A stretch of DNA of 64,000 nucleotides, from NCBI GenBank assembly GCA_019916065.1, contig CM034240.1, positions 19,515,894 to 19,579,893 of the forward strand, read 5' to 3'. Position numbers and translations under genes: made by a program. Under the pieces are notes generated by a model. The model ran no database searches and was not told the origin of the DNA. It saw nothing but the letters and a program-made list of their open reading frames with translations. Shown piece by piece: positions 48,899 through 60,550 of this stretch (position 1 is its first letter; the number at the start of each line of letters is the position of its first letter). The stretch is from Vitellaria paradoxa (Eukaryota > Streptophyta > Magnoliopsida > Ericales > Sapotaceae).

Positions 48899-51800
48899 TT
48901 ATTTATTTATTTATCTTCTTACCAGTGATTGGTATTTTTGATGTTTCCTTGTGCTACCAGAATTTACTTTGGTTCTATTAAGACTCGAGTTTGTTTTCCA
49001 AATTGAATTTTGACCTAAGATGGGAGACATTAATCCAGTTTCTAATCTGCATTTTTTTTTTAACTCAAGGGCTATAAGAAAATTGAAGACCCAAACTGAG
49101 TCATCTCTCCTTTCCTCCTTACGGTTGGCAAAAGGAGAAAAGATTTTGGAAGTGGACGGCACAGTCACCACCCAGCCAGTTCTTCAACACATAGGAATTT
49201 CTGCATGGCCTGGTGGGTGATGGTTAATTTATTGACATAAAAAGTTTCTAATTATACTTAATTATCAAAAAAAAAAAAAAAAAATCCAAGTATGGATTCC
49301 TTGTTAATTGTGGGCAGAATTTTTCTAGACAAAATTAGCTTTAACTAGGTGCCGGTCGTTCACTTTAACTTGTATAGACTGCTCTTCAGTGTTTGCTACA
49401 TTTTCTTATTTATGCTCTACATGTTTTTAATTGCAGGTCGATTAATTCTTACAGATCATGCAATGTATTTTGAAGCTCTTCGTGTTGTGTCTTATGATAA
49501 GGCAAAAAGATATGACTTGTCGGAAGATTTAAAACAGGCTGTTAAACCTGAGTTGACAGGACCATGGGGAGCTAGGCTATTTGACAAGGCAGTCTCGTAC
49601 AAATCAGTTTCCTTGTAAGGCATGATGCACTTATGCCTGTTGATTGGTCATAATAATTTTATTTGTATATTAATACTTGAAATTAAAATATATTTTACAA
49701 TCTTACTTTTTGAAATATTTTATTATCTGAAACTACTTTGGATATGCCAGAGAATGCTGTTAATTTTTCCTAGTTTATTCTATAGATCAGAACCGGTTGT
49801 AATGGAGTTTCCTGAGCTTAAAGGGCATACTCGACGTGACTATTGGCTAGCCATTATCCAAGAAATATTATATGCACATAGATTTATACAAAAGTTCCAT
49901 ATCACAGGAGTTGAACGTGATGAGGCACTTTTGAAGGCTACACTTGGGATTCTACGAGTACAAGCCCTTAAAGAAATGAGTTGTACTAGCCCTCTTTGCC
50001 ATGAGTCTCTTCTTATGTTCACTCTCTGCGATCAACTTCCAGGTGGAGACCTAGTGCTAGAAGCACTTGCAGAGATGTTATCCTTAAGGGAGTTGGATCG
50101 CACTGACAAGTCCAATGCTGGGAGAGGAATGTATTCAATATCAGCTCTGACCATGGCTTCTAACATAGGGTTTGTGTTTGGAACAAGTTCTAATGTTAAT
50201 GATGTTGGACTTTGTGTGGGCGAGATCGCCGTGGGAGAGATGACTCCATTGGAAAGAGCAGTTAAGGAATCTAGAAGCAACTATAAAAAGGTGGTGCTCG
50301 CACAAGCATCAGTTGATGAGGTTAAAGTGGATGGCATTGACACCAATTTGGCTGTGATGAAGGTATTGCTAATACTACTCTTAACTAGTTTATTTGTTTT
50401 ACTTTCTATTTGGATTTGGATAAATATTTTGACTGAATAGAATGCGTACGAGTGTTGTGTGCTAGTGAGTGAGAGCATGACTTCATTTGGAGTTGGCAAC
50501 TTGAGTTATGATATTTTAAGGCCAGAACAGGAGGTTCCCATTGATGTAGGTTTTGGTGAGAGGCAATGTACGTAGTCTTACCCCCAATAATTGGAGAGAC
50601 TGGTTCCAAATATTTTGACATTATATTCTTTTAATTCTATTGAATTACAGCAGAAATTTGTATGAACTTTACCTTTCTTGGTGGCTTCTAAACTTTACAT
50701 GTACTTGCAGGAGTTACTCTTTCCTGTTACAGAGTTTGGGAAGTGGCTTCTTTCCTTGGCATATTGGGAAGATTCTCTGAAGTCGTCAGTGTTCTGTTTG
50801 GTTTTCTCTTACATCATTTTCAGGTAAAAATGTTTATTTGTGTAGCAACTGCTAATCATTTGGGTGTCATCAAATTGTGATGCACTTGGTTAAAGTCAGT
50901 TACTTTCTATGTAGTTGGCAATGACATGGTGCGACTATAGTTGGGCAGTTTAAGGGGATTAATAAACTTAGCTAGTATATTCAGATGATTGACCTGAAAG
51001 GTGCAGAGTTGTTGCCTTGGTTTCTCATATTATAATTCTGAAGCATTTTAAGGGTCTAGATGGAATTTTGAACTGCATCTGGAATGTTTCTTCTTATTTA
51101 TGCTTTCTCCAGCCAAGAGGAAATTGAAATTTTGGAAAGGGTATCGTCCTGCACTCGAAGAGTTCTGTTCATGGGAAGCCTTTACTAGGAAAGCTGGCGG
51201 TTGGCCTTCAAACTGCAAGTTGGAGTCAATTTCCATCATTTTTAAATGATTTTGAGGATCCCTATTACCTTTTGTTGAAGAATTTGTAAGTTGGTATGAT
51301 TATAATGATAAGAAATTACTAGGATTGTTCTTTGTTGGACAAGGAATGTGTCATCTCATTTGAAAATCAATTGGTGTTCAGTGAGGGAAACAAATTCCTT
51401 TACATCCAGACGTTGCGCTACGCAGGCTTGTTTGGAGAGCAGTCGAAGGGAGAGGCATTAGGACTCCATAGAACCTTGCCATGCACAATCTGCTTAAATT
51501 ATACCAAACTCACTCTTAATTTGTTAGACATAGAGAGACATGGCTTTACCTAATATATCTTGATCCAGTGAGTAGTTTGTTATCCCTTGGTTATGTAGGA
51601 ATGATGTCAACTATGTATTGTTTGGTTATTGCTTTGGAGGTGCTTGTGATAGTTTGGAGCATTCATCTCGTTTTCTCTTTGCTTCTTGCTCTTAAATGCA
51701 AGTGCCTGTAGCACTTGAACATAACAGGCCTTACTCTCTTGAGTTCCTTTTAATTGTTCTGTTCTACCATTACTTGGACCTATACAACTCATATAGAATA

Positions 51801-54800
51801 TGCAATCTTTTAATAACAGAAGAGCTAGAATAGGAAAACAGGATGTTGGAAAACAGGGAATATATTTGGGTGTACTATGTTAGGAATGTATATTGATTTC
51901 GTAAGATTATGATATAATCGGTTCCTGATTTTGTTGGAGATTAGTTTGCTGATTATAGGGAATTAGATTAGTTTCCTGATTATAGGGAATTTGTTTCCTA
52001 TGATTATGGCTGTAAATCAGTGTATACACCTGTATAAATAGCCATATTTAGGCTTATCTATAGAATATAATTTTTCCTCCCAAACTTACATGGTATCAGA
52101 GCCTAGTTAGGGTTCTCGTTCTCAGCCTTCATTGCCAGATTTCACCTCTGTTTTGCTCTTTTTTGAGCCCAAAACAGAGCTGTCTCTATCTTTTCTTTTT
52201 CGGCCTTCATCGCCATTGTTGTCCCTGGCCTTCATCGCTAGAAAATCCTTCAGTTCTACCTTCGACTTGAATCAGTATGTCTAAGATCACATTTTCCAAA
52301 ACTACTGGACAATCCGAGGAGATCAAGGTGTAGCAAACATCTGGAGATCTTTAGAATATGCAGAGAGCATATATGCTGAACGAAAATAATTACATAAAGT
52401 GGTCTCAATTCGTCCGAACATACTTGAAAGGGAGAGGAAAGCTGAGTCATCTTCTTGGGAAAGGACCAATGAAAGGCAACCCAAAATTTGAAGCATGGGA
52501 TGAGGCAAACTCCATGATTATGTCATGGTTATAGAATTCCATGAACCAAAAAATCAACGACACCTTCATGTTCCTATCCATAGCACAAAGGAGATCTGGG
52601 GAGCTGTTCAACAGACATACTCCAAGACTCATGATGCAGCGCTAGTCTTTGAGATTAAAGTAAGGTTAGTGGAACAAAATAGGGTAGTAAAACAGTGACT
52701 GAATTTGCAAATTTATTGCAAAATTTGTGACAAGAACTTGACCATTATCAGTGCATTAAAACAAAAGCCCAGAAGATGCAGCAATCCTAGAGAACATTGA
52801 GAAGGATCGAGTTTATGATTTTTTGGCAGGTCTTAATGTTGATTTTGGTTAAGTCAGAGTTCAGATTCTTAGCAAGGAGGAATTGCCATCTCTGAATGAA
52901 GCCATCTCCCGGATTCGTGTTGAAAAAAGTCGTAGAGGGGTTATGCTTGAACCCGAAACCATGGAAGGATCTGCAATGGTAACTACTCTTGAACTACTAT
53001 AGAAGGACAGTGGAAAGGCAGATTTACCAAGGTCCCGAAGCCAAGACAATAAAGATGCCCTCTGGTGTAATTATTGTAAGAAATCGAGACACACGAAAGA
53101 AAAATGCTGGAAGTTGCATGGCAAACCACCAACCAAGCAGCGAAATCAACGAAGAGGACAACAAAAGAATCAAAGCCAAGCCAGTGCTGCAAATCAGAAC
53201 CAGCCAAGTCAAGAAAGGTATCTGAATTCGGGAGAGTTCAACAAAGAGGAGATAGACAAGTTAAGACAATTTCTAGGCTCTCCAGAGAAACCCACTGGTG
53301 CATGTTTTCTTGCACTCTCAGGTAAGTTTCGTATTTCCCAAGGATTAAATGTTTTAAATAATTGTATTAAGGATTTATGGATTATCGACTTAGGAACCAC
53401 TGATCATATGACCTGCTCTTCACTAAGTTTCAGCACTTATACTCCCTGTCCAAGTAGTAGGAAAATAGCTGTTGCAAATGGTTCTCTTTCTAACCATAGC
53501 TGGCCTAGGGGACATCCATATCTCTCTATCTCTCACCTTAAAAAATATGGTCCATGTTCCTAAATTATCCACCAATCTGATATCCATACGGAAACTCACT
53601 CGTGACATGAACTGTAATGTACTTTTTTATCTTTTCTATTGTCTATTTTAGGACTAGGATTTGGGGAGGAGGATTTGAGTTGCTAAGGAGAAAGAAGGTC
53701 TATACTATCCGGAGGGATCAAGCAAATCTAATATTGTTAGGAATTTTTCATTGTCATTTTTATCATTATCAAATAAAGACACCATTTGGCTTCATCATTT
53801 TAGATTAGGACATCCATCATTTGGGATCCTAAAAATTATGCTTCCAACTTTGTTTAGAGGGTTGGAGAATGAACATTTTCATTGTGAGATTTGTGAATTT
53901 GCAAAACATAAACAGGTATCATTTCCAATCAGAAATGAAAAAAGTTCTATTCCATTTTATTTGATTCACAGTGATATATGGGGTCCTTTCACAGTTCCAA
54001 ATGTGTTTGGCTCATGTTGATTTGTTTTGTTTATTGAAGATTGCACTAGGATTTCTTGAATCTTTCTTCTTAAATCTAAATCTAATGTTAGCTGTGTTCT
54101 TCCAAATTTTCATAACATGATTCAAAATCAGTTTGGGGTTAAAATAAAAAGATTTAGATCGAATAATGCTCGAGATTATCTCAATCAAATCCTATCTCCA
54201 TACTTTCAAAAGAAAGGCATTGTTCATGAATCTTCATGTATTATTACCCTATAACAAAATGGCATTGCAGAAAGAAAAAATGGTCACTTGTTAGCAACTA
54301 CTTGAGTCCTTTTTCATCAAAATATTCCAAAGAGCTGTTAGGGGAAAGCTGTTCTCATGGCTATATACATGATCAACCGATTGCCCTTAAGGTTTTTGGG
54401 GTTTAAAACACCAATGGAAACTCTCTTTAAGTCCTATCTTGGTCTCAGAATCATAAATAATCTCACTTTTGGAATTTTTGAGTGCACTGCATTTGTTCAT
54501 ATTCATAGTCACAGTAGGGGAAAGGTAGATCCAAGAGCTATTAAGTGTGTCTTGTGGGATATTCTCTAACTTAGAGTGGGTATAAGTGTTACCATCCATC
54601 TACCAAAAAATTTCTTATTTTTGCTGATGTTACTTTTGAGGAACAAAAAATCATATTTCACTCAACCTTACCTTCAGTGGGAGTCATTGTCACCTTTGGA
54701 AGATAAGGATAGGGACTTGTTTCTACTCAATCACCCTCTACAATACCTCAATCATCCCAACTCCCTACTCCTATTTTATCTCCTTAGCTTGAATCTCATG

Positions 54801-57800
54801 TCAAGTGAATCATCCCATGTGATAGAGCCATCCCAAGCAGAGCCAACTTCTTCACCTGTAATGAGAAATAAAACACTCTGAGACACATTTAGATTTGACT
54901 AGATTTACTGCAGGCTTATAGACCCAGACACAGCTCCAGATCAAGTCCAAGAATCACAACCCACTCCTGGAATTGATGTAAGTGTAGTTCCAAACAATAT
55001 TTCTCCTCAATTAGTCAATGACTATCACCTTTTTTTTGCTGTTAGGAAAGGTGCCAGGGAGTGCACTAAACATCGTTTGTATCCTCTAGTGAAAGTTTGT
55101 GTCAATTTAAAGATTTTCACCATCACATAAAAACTTTCTGGTCAAGTTAAATACAATTCATATTCCTAATACTATTTATGAGGTATTATCTGATGAGGAA
55201 TGGAAAAATGCCATGAGAGAAGAAATGCAGGCACTTGAAAAGAATAATACATAGGAGGTTGTTGATCTACCATCAAGAAAGAAAGCTGTGGGACAAATGG
55301 GTGTTTACGGTGAATTACAGGTTAGATGGCTTATTAGAAAGATACAAAGCCAGACTTGTGGCAGAGGGGTACATAGATTTAGGGTGTCAACTATCAACAG
55401 ACTTTTTCTCTAGTGGCTAAGATGAGCACAGTTTGAATTTTGCTATCACTAGTCGCCAACTTTAATTGGTATTTGGGGTAGTTTGATGTGAAAAATGCCT
55501 TTCTTCATGGTAACTTAGAAGAAGAGATAACATAGAAATTCCTCTTGGATTCTAGGGGAATATAGGAAACAAGGTTTGTAGGTTGAAGAAAGCATTATAT
55601 GGTTTGAAGCAATCTCCTAGAGCCTGGTATGGTAGATTTTTCAAGGTGATGCTAGCCACCAAATATAGATAGAGTAATGGGGACCACACACTTTTTATCA
55701 AGCACTCAGATTCAGCAGGAGTAATAGCTCTCTTGGTTTATGTCAATGATATAATTATGACAGGGAATAATGAATAGGAAAAAGAAGCCTTGAAAAAATG
55801 TATAGCTAAAGAATTTGAGATAAAAGAACTTGGTCGACTGAAGTATTTTTTGGGAATTGAAGTAGCTCATTCTAGCGAAGGTATTCTTATTTCACAGCAG
55901 AAGTATGTCCCAGACGCCTTGAGAGAGACAGGAAAATTGGCTTGCAAACCAGTATCCACACCAATTGACTTGAATCACAAACTTGGGGAAGCAAATGGAG
56001 ATTCAGCTGTGAATAAAGAAATGTATCAGAGGTTGGTAGGAAAGCTCATATATTTGGCTCATACTAGGCTAGACATTGCATCTGCTATAAGCATGGTAAG
56101 CCAGTTTATGCAAAATCCCAAAGAGATTACTTGTAGGCAATAAATAGGATGCTATATCACCTAAAAGGGAATCTTGGTAAAGGTATTCTATTCAGAAGAA
56201 ATGATGGATTAGCTTTTGAAGTATACACTGATGTAGATTATGCAGGCTCACCAATCGATAGAATGTCTATTTCTGGCTACTGCACTTTTCTTGGAGGTAA
56301 TCTTGTAACGTGGAGAAGTAAGAAGTGGAATTTAGTAGCAAGATCTAGTGCAGAGGTAGAATTCAAAACAATGGCTTTGGGAATATGTGAGCTACTGTGG
56401 ATCAAGATAATCTTAGAGGGCTTGAAGATCAAGTGGGAAGGACCTGTGAGATTACTTTGTGACAACAATTCTGTCATTAACATAGCCCATAATCCCGTTC
56501 AACATGATAAAACGAAGCACATTGAGATAGACAGGAACTTTATGAAGGAAAAATTGGATAGTGGACTAATTTGTACCCATTATATTTCGACCAAGGGACA
56601 ACTTGCTCATGTACTTACCAAAGGTCTTGATAGGACAACATTCCAAGGAATTATCTCTAAGCTGGAAATGAAAGATGTATATTCTTCAGCTTGAGGGGGA
56701 GTGTTGGAAAATAGGGAATATATTTGGGTGTACTATATTAGGAATGTATATTGATTTCCTAAGATTATGGGAGTGTTTAGTGCAATGAAAAATAACAAAA
56801 AATAACAAAAAATGCGGTTTGGGCAATTTTTTTTGCGTTTGGTGGGCAACCACCAAACCACCTTTTTCAGAAATGAATAGTGAAATTTTGACTTTTGCGT
56901 CAGCTTTTTGGAGAGAAAAATCGTCCGTATGGTTTTTTTGGGTCCATCAAAATAGTTTTATGTTAGAATTTATTGAAAGATGTGAAAAGTTTTTAAATTT
57001 ATAAAAAAGTTATTGGGGTTTGTAAAAAAATTATTAGGGTTTGTAAAAAATTATTGGGATACGTGGATATATATAAATTTATAGTTGTTTCACGAAGTAT
57101 GAGGAGTGCAAAATGTGTTAGAAAATTTTAGAGATTTTCAGAGTTTTTCAGCGATTTTCATCGCGCCAAACACCCCCTATGATGTAATCAGTTTCTTGAT
57201 TTGTAGGAGATTAGTTTCCTGATTATAGGGAATTAGATCAGTTTCCTGATTATAGGGAATTTGTTTCGTATGAATATGGCTGTAAATAAGTGGATACACT
57301 TGTATAAATAGCCATATTCTGGCTCATCTATAAAATATATTGAGTGCATAGTTATCGAGCTATGGCTTACATCTTATCGGGGTTGATTTGTATATAATAT
57401 TTGTTGAAAGAATTGAGAGTTAATAATTTACATCCTGTGAAGTTATTATTTGATAATTAGGTTGCTGTTCATGTTGCTTTCAATCTATTATTCTGTGATA
57501 GAATGAAACACATTGAGATAGATTGTTACTTCATCAGAGAGAAAATTCTATAGAATGTTATTAAGATTGGTTAAGTCAAAAGACTAGCTTGTTGATTTAT
57601 CTACCATGCTCCAGCTTGTAGGCAAGTGTTAGAATAGGAAATAAAATAAGATATTTGGTTTTGATATATTCTTTTTCCTTCTCTGTATAAGACCGTAATA
57701 CTTACCAACCATGTACAAGACTCTTATAGTGTATATGTATATATGTAGACAATCCAATTGGGTATCAAGCCTTTCATTCATCCTTTGTTCTTGGATAGAA

Positions 57801-60550
57801 AGCTTCCATGTTAATATTATGTTCAATTCCCAAGTGATCTTGTTTGAGGATGATTGTGTACATATATATAAAACAAATGTCATCCGTTTTGAGAAGTTTG
57901 GTTATAATTAAGGGGTAATTACACTTTACCCTCTCGAGGTTTGATTCAAAACTACATGACCCATTCTAAGTTTAAAAGTCAACAAATAGCCCCCTCATGA
58001 TTTGGACTAAAGTGTAAAACCAACTGTGTCTGATAAATTAACTGGATTTGTGCTTCATTAGTCAAAATTAGTTTAGGGACAAAAGATCTTCACAAAAATA
58101 GATGGATAAAAGTACATTTTACTAACTTTTATGTTAAAATGAAATATTATTTTATTTTTTAAAGAAATTCAGTTTGCCTCTATTTTTCTACACAATGTTT
58201 TTTGAATGACCATATATAAGCCTATATGGCACATATGACACAAGTCTAGTTTAATTCAAAATTTTTTTAAAAATATTGCACTTTAGTCCAGATCAGGATG
58301 GAATTATGTGTTGACTTTTAAACTAGAGGAGGCCATGTCTTTTTTTTTTTTTTTATTTTGGGTCCAAACAACAAGGGAGTAAAGTGTAACTACCCCTATA
58401 ATTGATTACATACAAACTTGTGCTTTCAAGTGTTCATTAAAAAAAAAAAAAGGGAATTTCTTAAAATATTCTTTTGCAGGGGATGGCTGGGCTATCTTTT
58501 TGCGTTGGTGCTTATCCTTGTGGCGGTCTTTATGGTGGTCACGCGGTTCTTTAGCCAGGGTAGTGTTGATGAGTTAAAGGTCATAACGCCTCCTCCATTG
58601 AATAAAATGGAGCAGCTTTTGGCTGTTCAGACTGCAATATCACAAACTGAAGAGCTCATCCAGGATGGAAACATTTTTCTTCTGAAGTTCCGTGCCTTAC
58701 TGTTGTCCATATTCCCTCAGGTTTTTTTTTTTAATTACTAATATTTGTTTATTTTGATTTTGGTGTGTGAGGAGGTGTTTTTTTTTTTTTTTTGGGTTGA
58801 ACTTTTTCCACTTTCAGCTTTGCATATTTTATCCCTTCTGCATTTTCCTGCAGTTTCAAGAGAGGCTGCTTTTGAAGGAAAACACCATTTTGCTTATAGA
58901 AGCTTTTATCAATTATCACCCTGAATAGACGAAGTAGCTTTCACAAGTCCCAATGAAATGGTGCCATAATTTATGGGGCCTTTCAATTCGTCATGTACCA
59001 TTTGCCATGTTATGGGTAGATGAGTTCTATTGTCTTTTAATTATCTGACCTTTTCCTATAATAGAATATACAAGGACATGTCCAAAGAGTGTTATGCCTT
59101 ACATGGACAGTGAGCCTCTGATAAAGTATACGCACTTCTTGCTCTAAATTTCAGAGTGTGTGGCAATGACAATTCTCAAAAAATCAGGATGTGTTAATGG
59201 AGATGAAAAAGCAACAAAATTGACTACAATGAGTGTGTATATATAGTCAGGTAGGTTCATTATGTTTAATATGAAGCATGGATGCTTCAAAAGAGGTGTC
59301 ATCCGTATTCGATGTGTTTGACAAACATTCTCCTTGACTCATCGAGATGCGTGTCGGATACTTCACATGGTTTCTTTCTTTCTTCCTTTTTTTTTTTTTT
59401 TTTTAACACATTCAACATGCTTTGTCAAACGTGAAATTGAATATCTGAAATCATTAAAATTGACTCATATTTTGTTTCATATATCATTTGATTTATATGT
59501 TATTTTAAGCTATATGTCGTCACACGTGTTATTTTTTTAATGTTTTGCTGGTTGTTAGAAGTTACAATCTTACATTTAACTAGTAAAAATATATACTTTT
59601 GTCGTATCTCTGCCGCATCCAGGTCAGTACCCTTTTTTAGAGTTGCCTGTGTCCGGTATTCATATACGTGCTTCTAGTATGTTGGGAAAAGAAGGGGAAA
59701 ATAAATTGATGTTTTCCGTTTGGATGTTGTTAGCGTATTGCATTCTTACATATACTGTACAGATAGTAGCTACATTTTAATAATTGAACTATGAAATGCT
59801 TGAAGAGAAAGAAGCAAGCTATGGCCTAAAATGTTAAATAGGGTAAAAAAGAAGTGAAAGGAATGTCAAAGAACTTCATGTTTTCAATCTGCCTCAGCTT
59901 GTTGGAGTTGTCTCCTGACAAGGCTTAGCCGCTGCTAAATGGGTTTATTTGTCAAATCAGTTCCATTTATTTCTTTTACAGACTTTTGTGTAAGACCCCA
60001 GTTGCCTCTTGTGTTTAGCCAACAATTGCGTGTTTTAAAAAACTATTTAAGGAAAATAGTAATACGACCCTTGTGTCTGCATTCAATGAGTGTCAATGCA
60101 ATCCAATGCGTCGTACAGGACTGGACATCCTGGGAGTTTAATTTATGCTTAAAAGACATGTACTTTACAAATGCAATATGTATATACGTATCTTGGCACA
60201 GTTTAATTTAGTAGTGCTTCAAATGTGGCCTTGGTTCAAATGTTTTTTGCGATTCATTATACATTCAATCTGCCCTTCTAATTTGGGTCTAATTCAGTAC
60301 TTGTGGCATCTTTTGTGTTCAGGCAAGTGAGAAATTTGCATTGGCTCTTCTGGTCATGGCGTTGATGCTTGCCTTGTTACCTAGTAAATACATAACCCTG
60401 CTCTTGTTTCTGGACACGTTTACGAGGTACTCACCATTGAGGAAAACATACACAGAGCGGTGGCTGAGAAGAATAAAAGAGTGGTGGTTCAGCATACCAG
60501 CAGCTCCTGTTGTTCTTGAAAGAACAAAGGAGGACAAAAAGAGAAGATGA
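43439..60550 (+). CDS. DUF639 family protein (691 aa, nine coding exons)
   Basis: Exons: 43439-43629, 43913-44147, 45063-45232, 49070-49212, 49437-49614, 49786-50362, 50711-50823, 58480-58720, 60323-60550. All joints are GT-AG and the joined frame is open for 691 codons. It begins MAMVSKTRNMLEGL and contains the conserved blocks SAGRNWIPELSPVANIVVRR, RLTFDMMLAWEFPAASSQPL, GEKILEVDGTVTTQPVLQHI and ELTGPWGARLFDKAV. Two hydrophobic regions near residues 520-560 and 620-650 look membrane-spanning, and the tail is basic (KEDKKRR). The family is plant-wide and of unknown function; length and sequence recall Arabidopsis At1g48840/At3g18350 (from memory, not checked). Intron 7 is 7656 bp and is full of transposons, yet every splice site and exon appears intact. 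A second Met at residue 3 could be the real start. Confidence 0.9.
44330..44810 (+). repeat. Dispersed repeat with GTGTCC motifs, copy 1 (DUF639 intron 2)
   Basis: AGAAGCATGGATACTC is followed by repeated (A)TGTCCAA(C/A)ATGAGATT(A/G)TGA units, an A24 run (44708-44731) and GAGTCCAACGTGTATTTGAG. Related text occurs at 45840-45900, 48470-48835 and 59275-59650. It is non-coding, and the family is unknown to me. Confidence 0.45.
44900..44938 (+). repeat. 20-bp tandem duplication in DUF639 intron 2
   Basis: AAGTTTCACTAATTGACATC occurs twice head to tail, starting at about 44899 and 44919. Confidence 0.8.
45860..46337 (+). mobile_element. LINE 3' fragment in DUF639 intron 3
   Basis: A plus-strand frame reads AFIALCVIWNIWQEKMSFFE and GMEKPIRSVKGIILVS near 46045-46175, a motif common at the C-terminus of plant LINE ORF2. 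The 3' UTR runs to ACTTTACTTACC (46330-46341), the same terminal motif as the LINE at 26156, but no A-tail follows, so the tail was lost. The upstream boundary is unclear. Confidence 0.65.
46929..47384. mobile_element. Probable MITE in DUF639 intron 3
   Basis: The ends GCATGTTTGGTTTGAGGG and, reversed, GCTATGTTTAGCAGGG form an imperfect inverted repeat around ~450 bp of non-coding, purine-rich then AT-rich DNA. I found no clear target duplication. Confidence 0.4.
48084..48142 (-). repeat. Retroposon 3'-end repeat, copy 1
   Basis: T9 followed by GGTAACCCGGAACCCTCATC and TTTATTG(G)AGTCCTCAACGAACCGCGTA. It matches 61162-61222 over about 55 bp. On the minus strand both end in an A-run, so they look like the 3' end of one SINE or LINE family. 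Confidence 0.55.
48430..48840 (+). repeat. Dispersed repeat with GTGTCC motifs, copy 2 (DUF639 intron 3)
   Basis: Contains GATACGGATAAGAGATACAG, GAGTGTCCAGCAGGGGAGTG and GTGTCGGATACAGATGTGG, related to blocks at 44330 and 59275. It is bounded on the right by a (TTA)n microsatellite. Confidence 0.45.
48845..48894. repeat. (ATT)n microsatellite in DUF639 intron 3
   Basis: About 16 perfect trinucleotide units, followed by TTTA units. Confidence 0.92.
51844..52090 (+). repeat. 5' LTR of the copia element
   Basis: Starts TGTTGGAAAACAGGG and ends CTTACA immediately before the primer site. It has a twofold internal repeat of (T)GATTATAGGGAATT and a TATAAATAG promoter-like motif near 52034. Confidence 0.88.
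52277..56694 (+). pseudogene. Copia gag-pol pseudogene
   Basis: Pieces appear in the usual copia order in changing frames with stops. Gag starts at 52277 (stop after 18 codons); a CCHC zinc knuckle CNYCKKSRHTKEKC is at 53066-53107; GAG-pre-integrase (HHFRLGHPS, CEIC) at about 53780-53905; integrase parts to 54570; reverse transcriptase with YVND at 55739-55750 in place of YVDD; RT C-terminus (ELGRLKYFLGIEV) and RNase H (VYTDVDYAGS, KHIEID) to 56694. A stop near 56142 separates RT and RNase H. It cannot make a functional polyprotein. Confidence 0.88.
56702..57341 (+). repeat. 3' LTR of the copia element, split by a MITE and end-truncated
   Basis: Matches the 5' LTR at 56702-56768 and 57178-57341. 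The 409-bp insert between is a MITE. The final ~24 bp of the LTR (the TTTTTCCTCCCAAACTTACA part) are missing. Confidence 0.85.
56766..57180. mobile_element. Harbinger-like MITE inside the copia 3' LTR, TAT duplication
   Basis: The insert at 56769-57177 (409 bp) has ends GGGAGTGTTTAGTGC and, reversed, GGGGGTGTTTGGCGC, and is flanked by TAT at 56766-56768 and 57178-57180. The 5' LTR has a single TAT at the matching point, so the insertion is confirmed by its empty site. It contains a threefold ~21-bp repeat (AAAAAATTATTGGGGTTTGT type) near 57003-57058. The TAT duplication is unusual for Harbinger, which prefers TTA/TAA. Confidence 0.85.
57349..57772 (+). pseudogene. Relic of a second copia element: RNase H end plus LTR
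   Basis: SYRAMAY (57349 on), VKLLFDN and MKHIEIDCYFIREKI (about 57505-57550) are the copia RNase H C-terminus, interrupted by stops. A TGTTAGAATAGGAAATAAAA sequence from 57627 is a plausible LTR start. The upstream part is missing at the junction with the first copia element. It differs in sequence from the first element's RNase H, so it is a separate element and not a duplication. Confidence 0.65.
57903..58404. mobile_element. MITE just upstream of DUF639 exon 8
   Basis: The element (57911-58396, ~486 bp) has inverted ends AGGGGTAATTACACTTTACC and, reversed, GGGGTAGTTACACTTTAC. TATAATTA on the left and TATAATTG on the right may be an 8-bp target duplication with one change, which would suggest hAT. 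It ends 83 bp before the exon 8 acceptor. A related fragment is at 38393. Confidence 0.75.
59270..59660 (+). repeat. Dispersed repeat with GTGTC motifs, copy 3 (DUF639 intron 8)
   Basis: GAAGCATGGATGCTTC, GATGCGTGTCGGATACTTCA and GTGTCCGGTATTC blocks recall the repeats at 44330 and 48430. The body differs. It is non-coding. Confidence 0.4.

Larger units (their letters stand above)
51844..57341 (+). mobile_element. Decayed Ty1/copia retrotransposon in DUF639 intron 7
   Basis: The 5' LTR (51844-52090, TG..CA, 247 bp), an initiator-Met primer site (TGGTATCAGAGCC, 52091-52103), gag-pol remains, a purine tract (TTGAGGGGGAG, 56691-56701) and a 3' LTR from 56702 are present. The LTRs differ at roughly 18-20 of ~225 comparable positions by eye, so it is far older than the CRM element. 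The 3' LTR lacks its last ~24 bp and abuts a second copia relic. It is in the same orientation as the DUF639 gene. I found no target duplication because the right end is lost. Confidence 0.88.
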
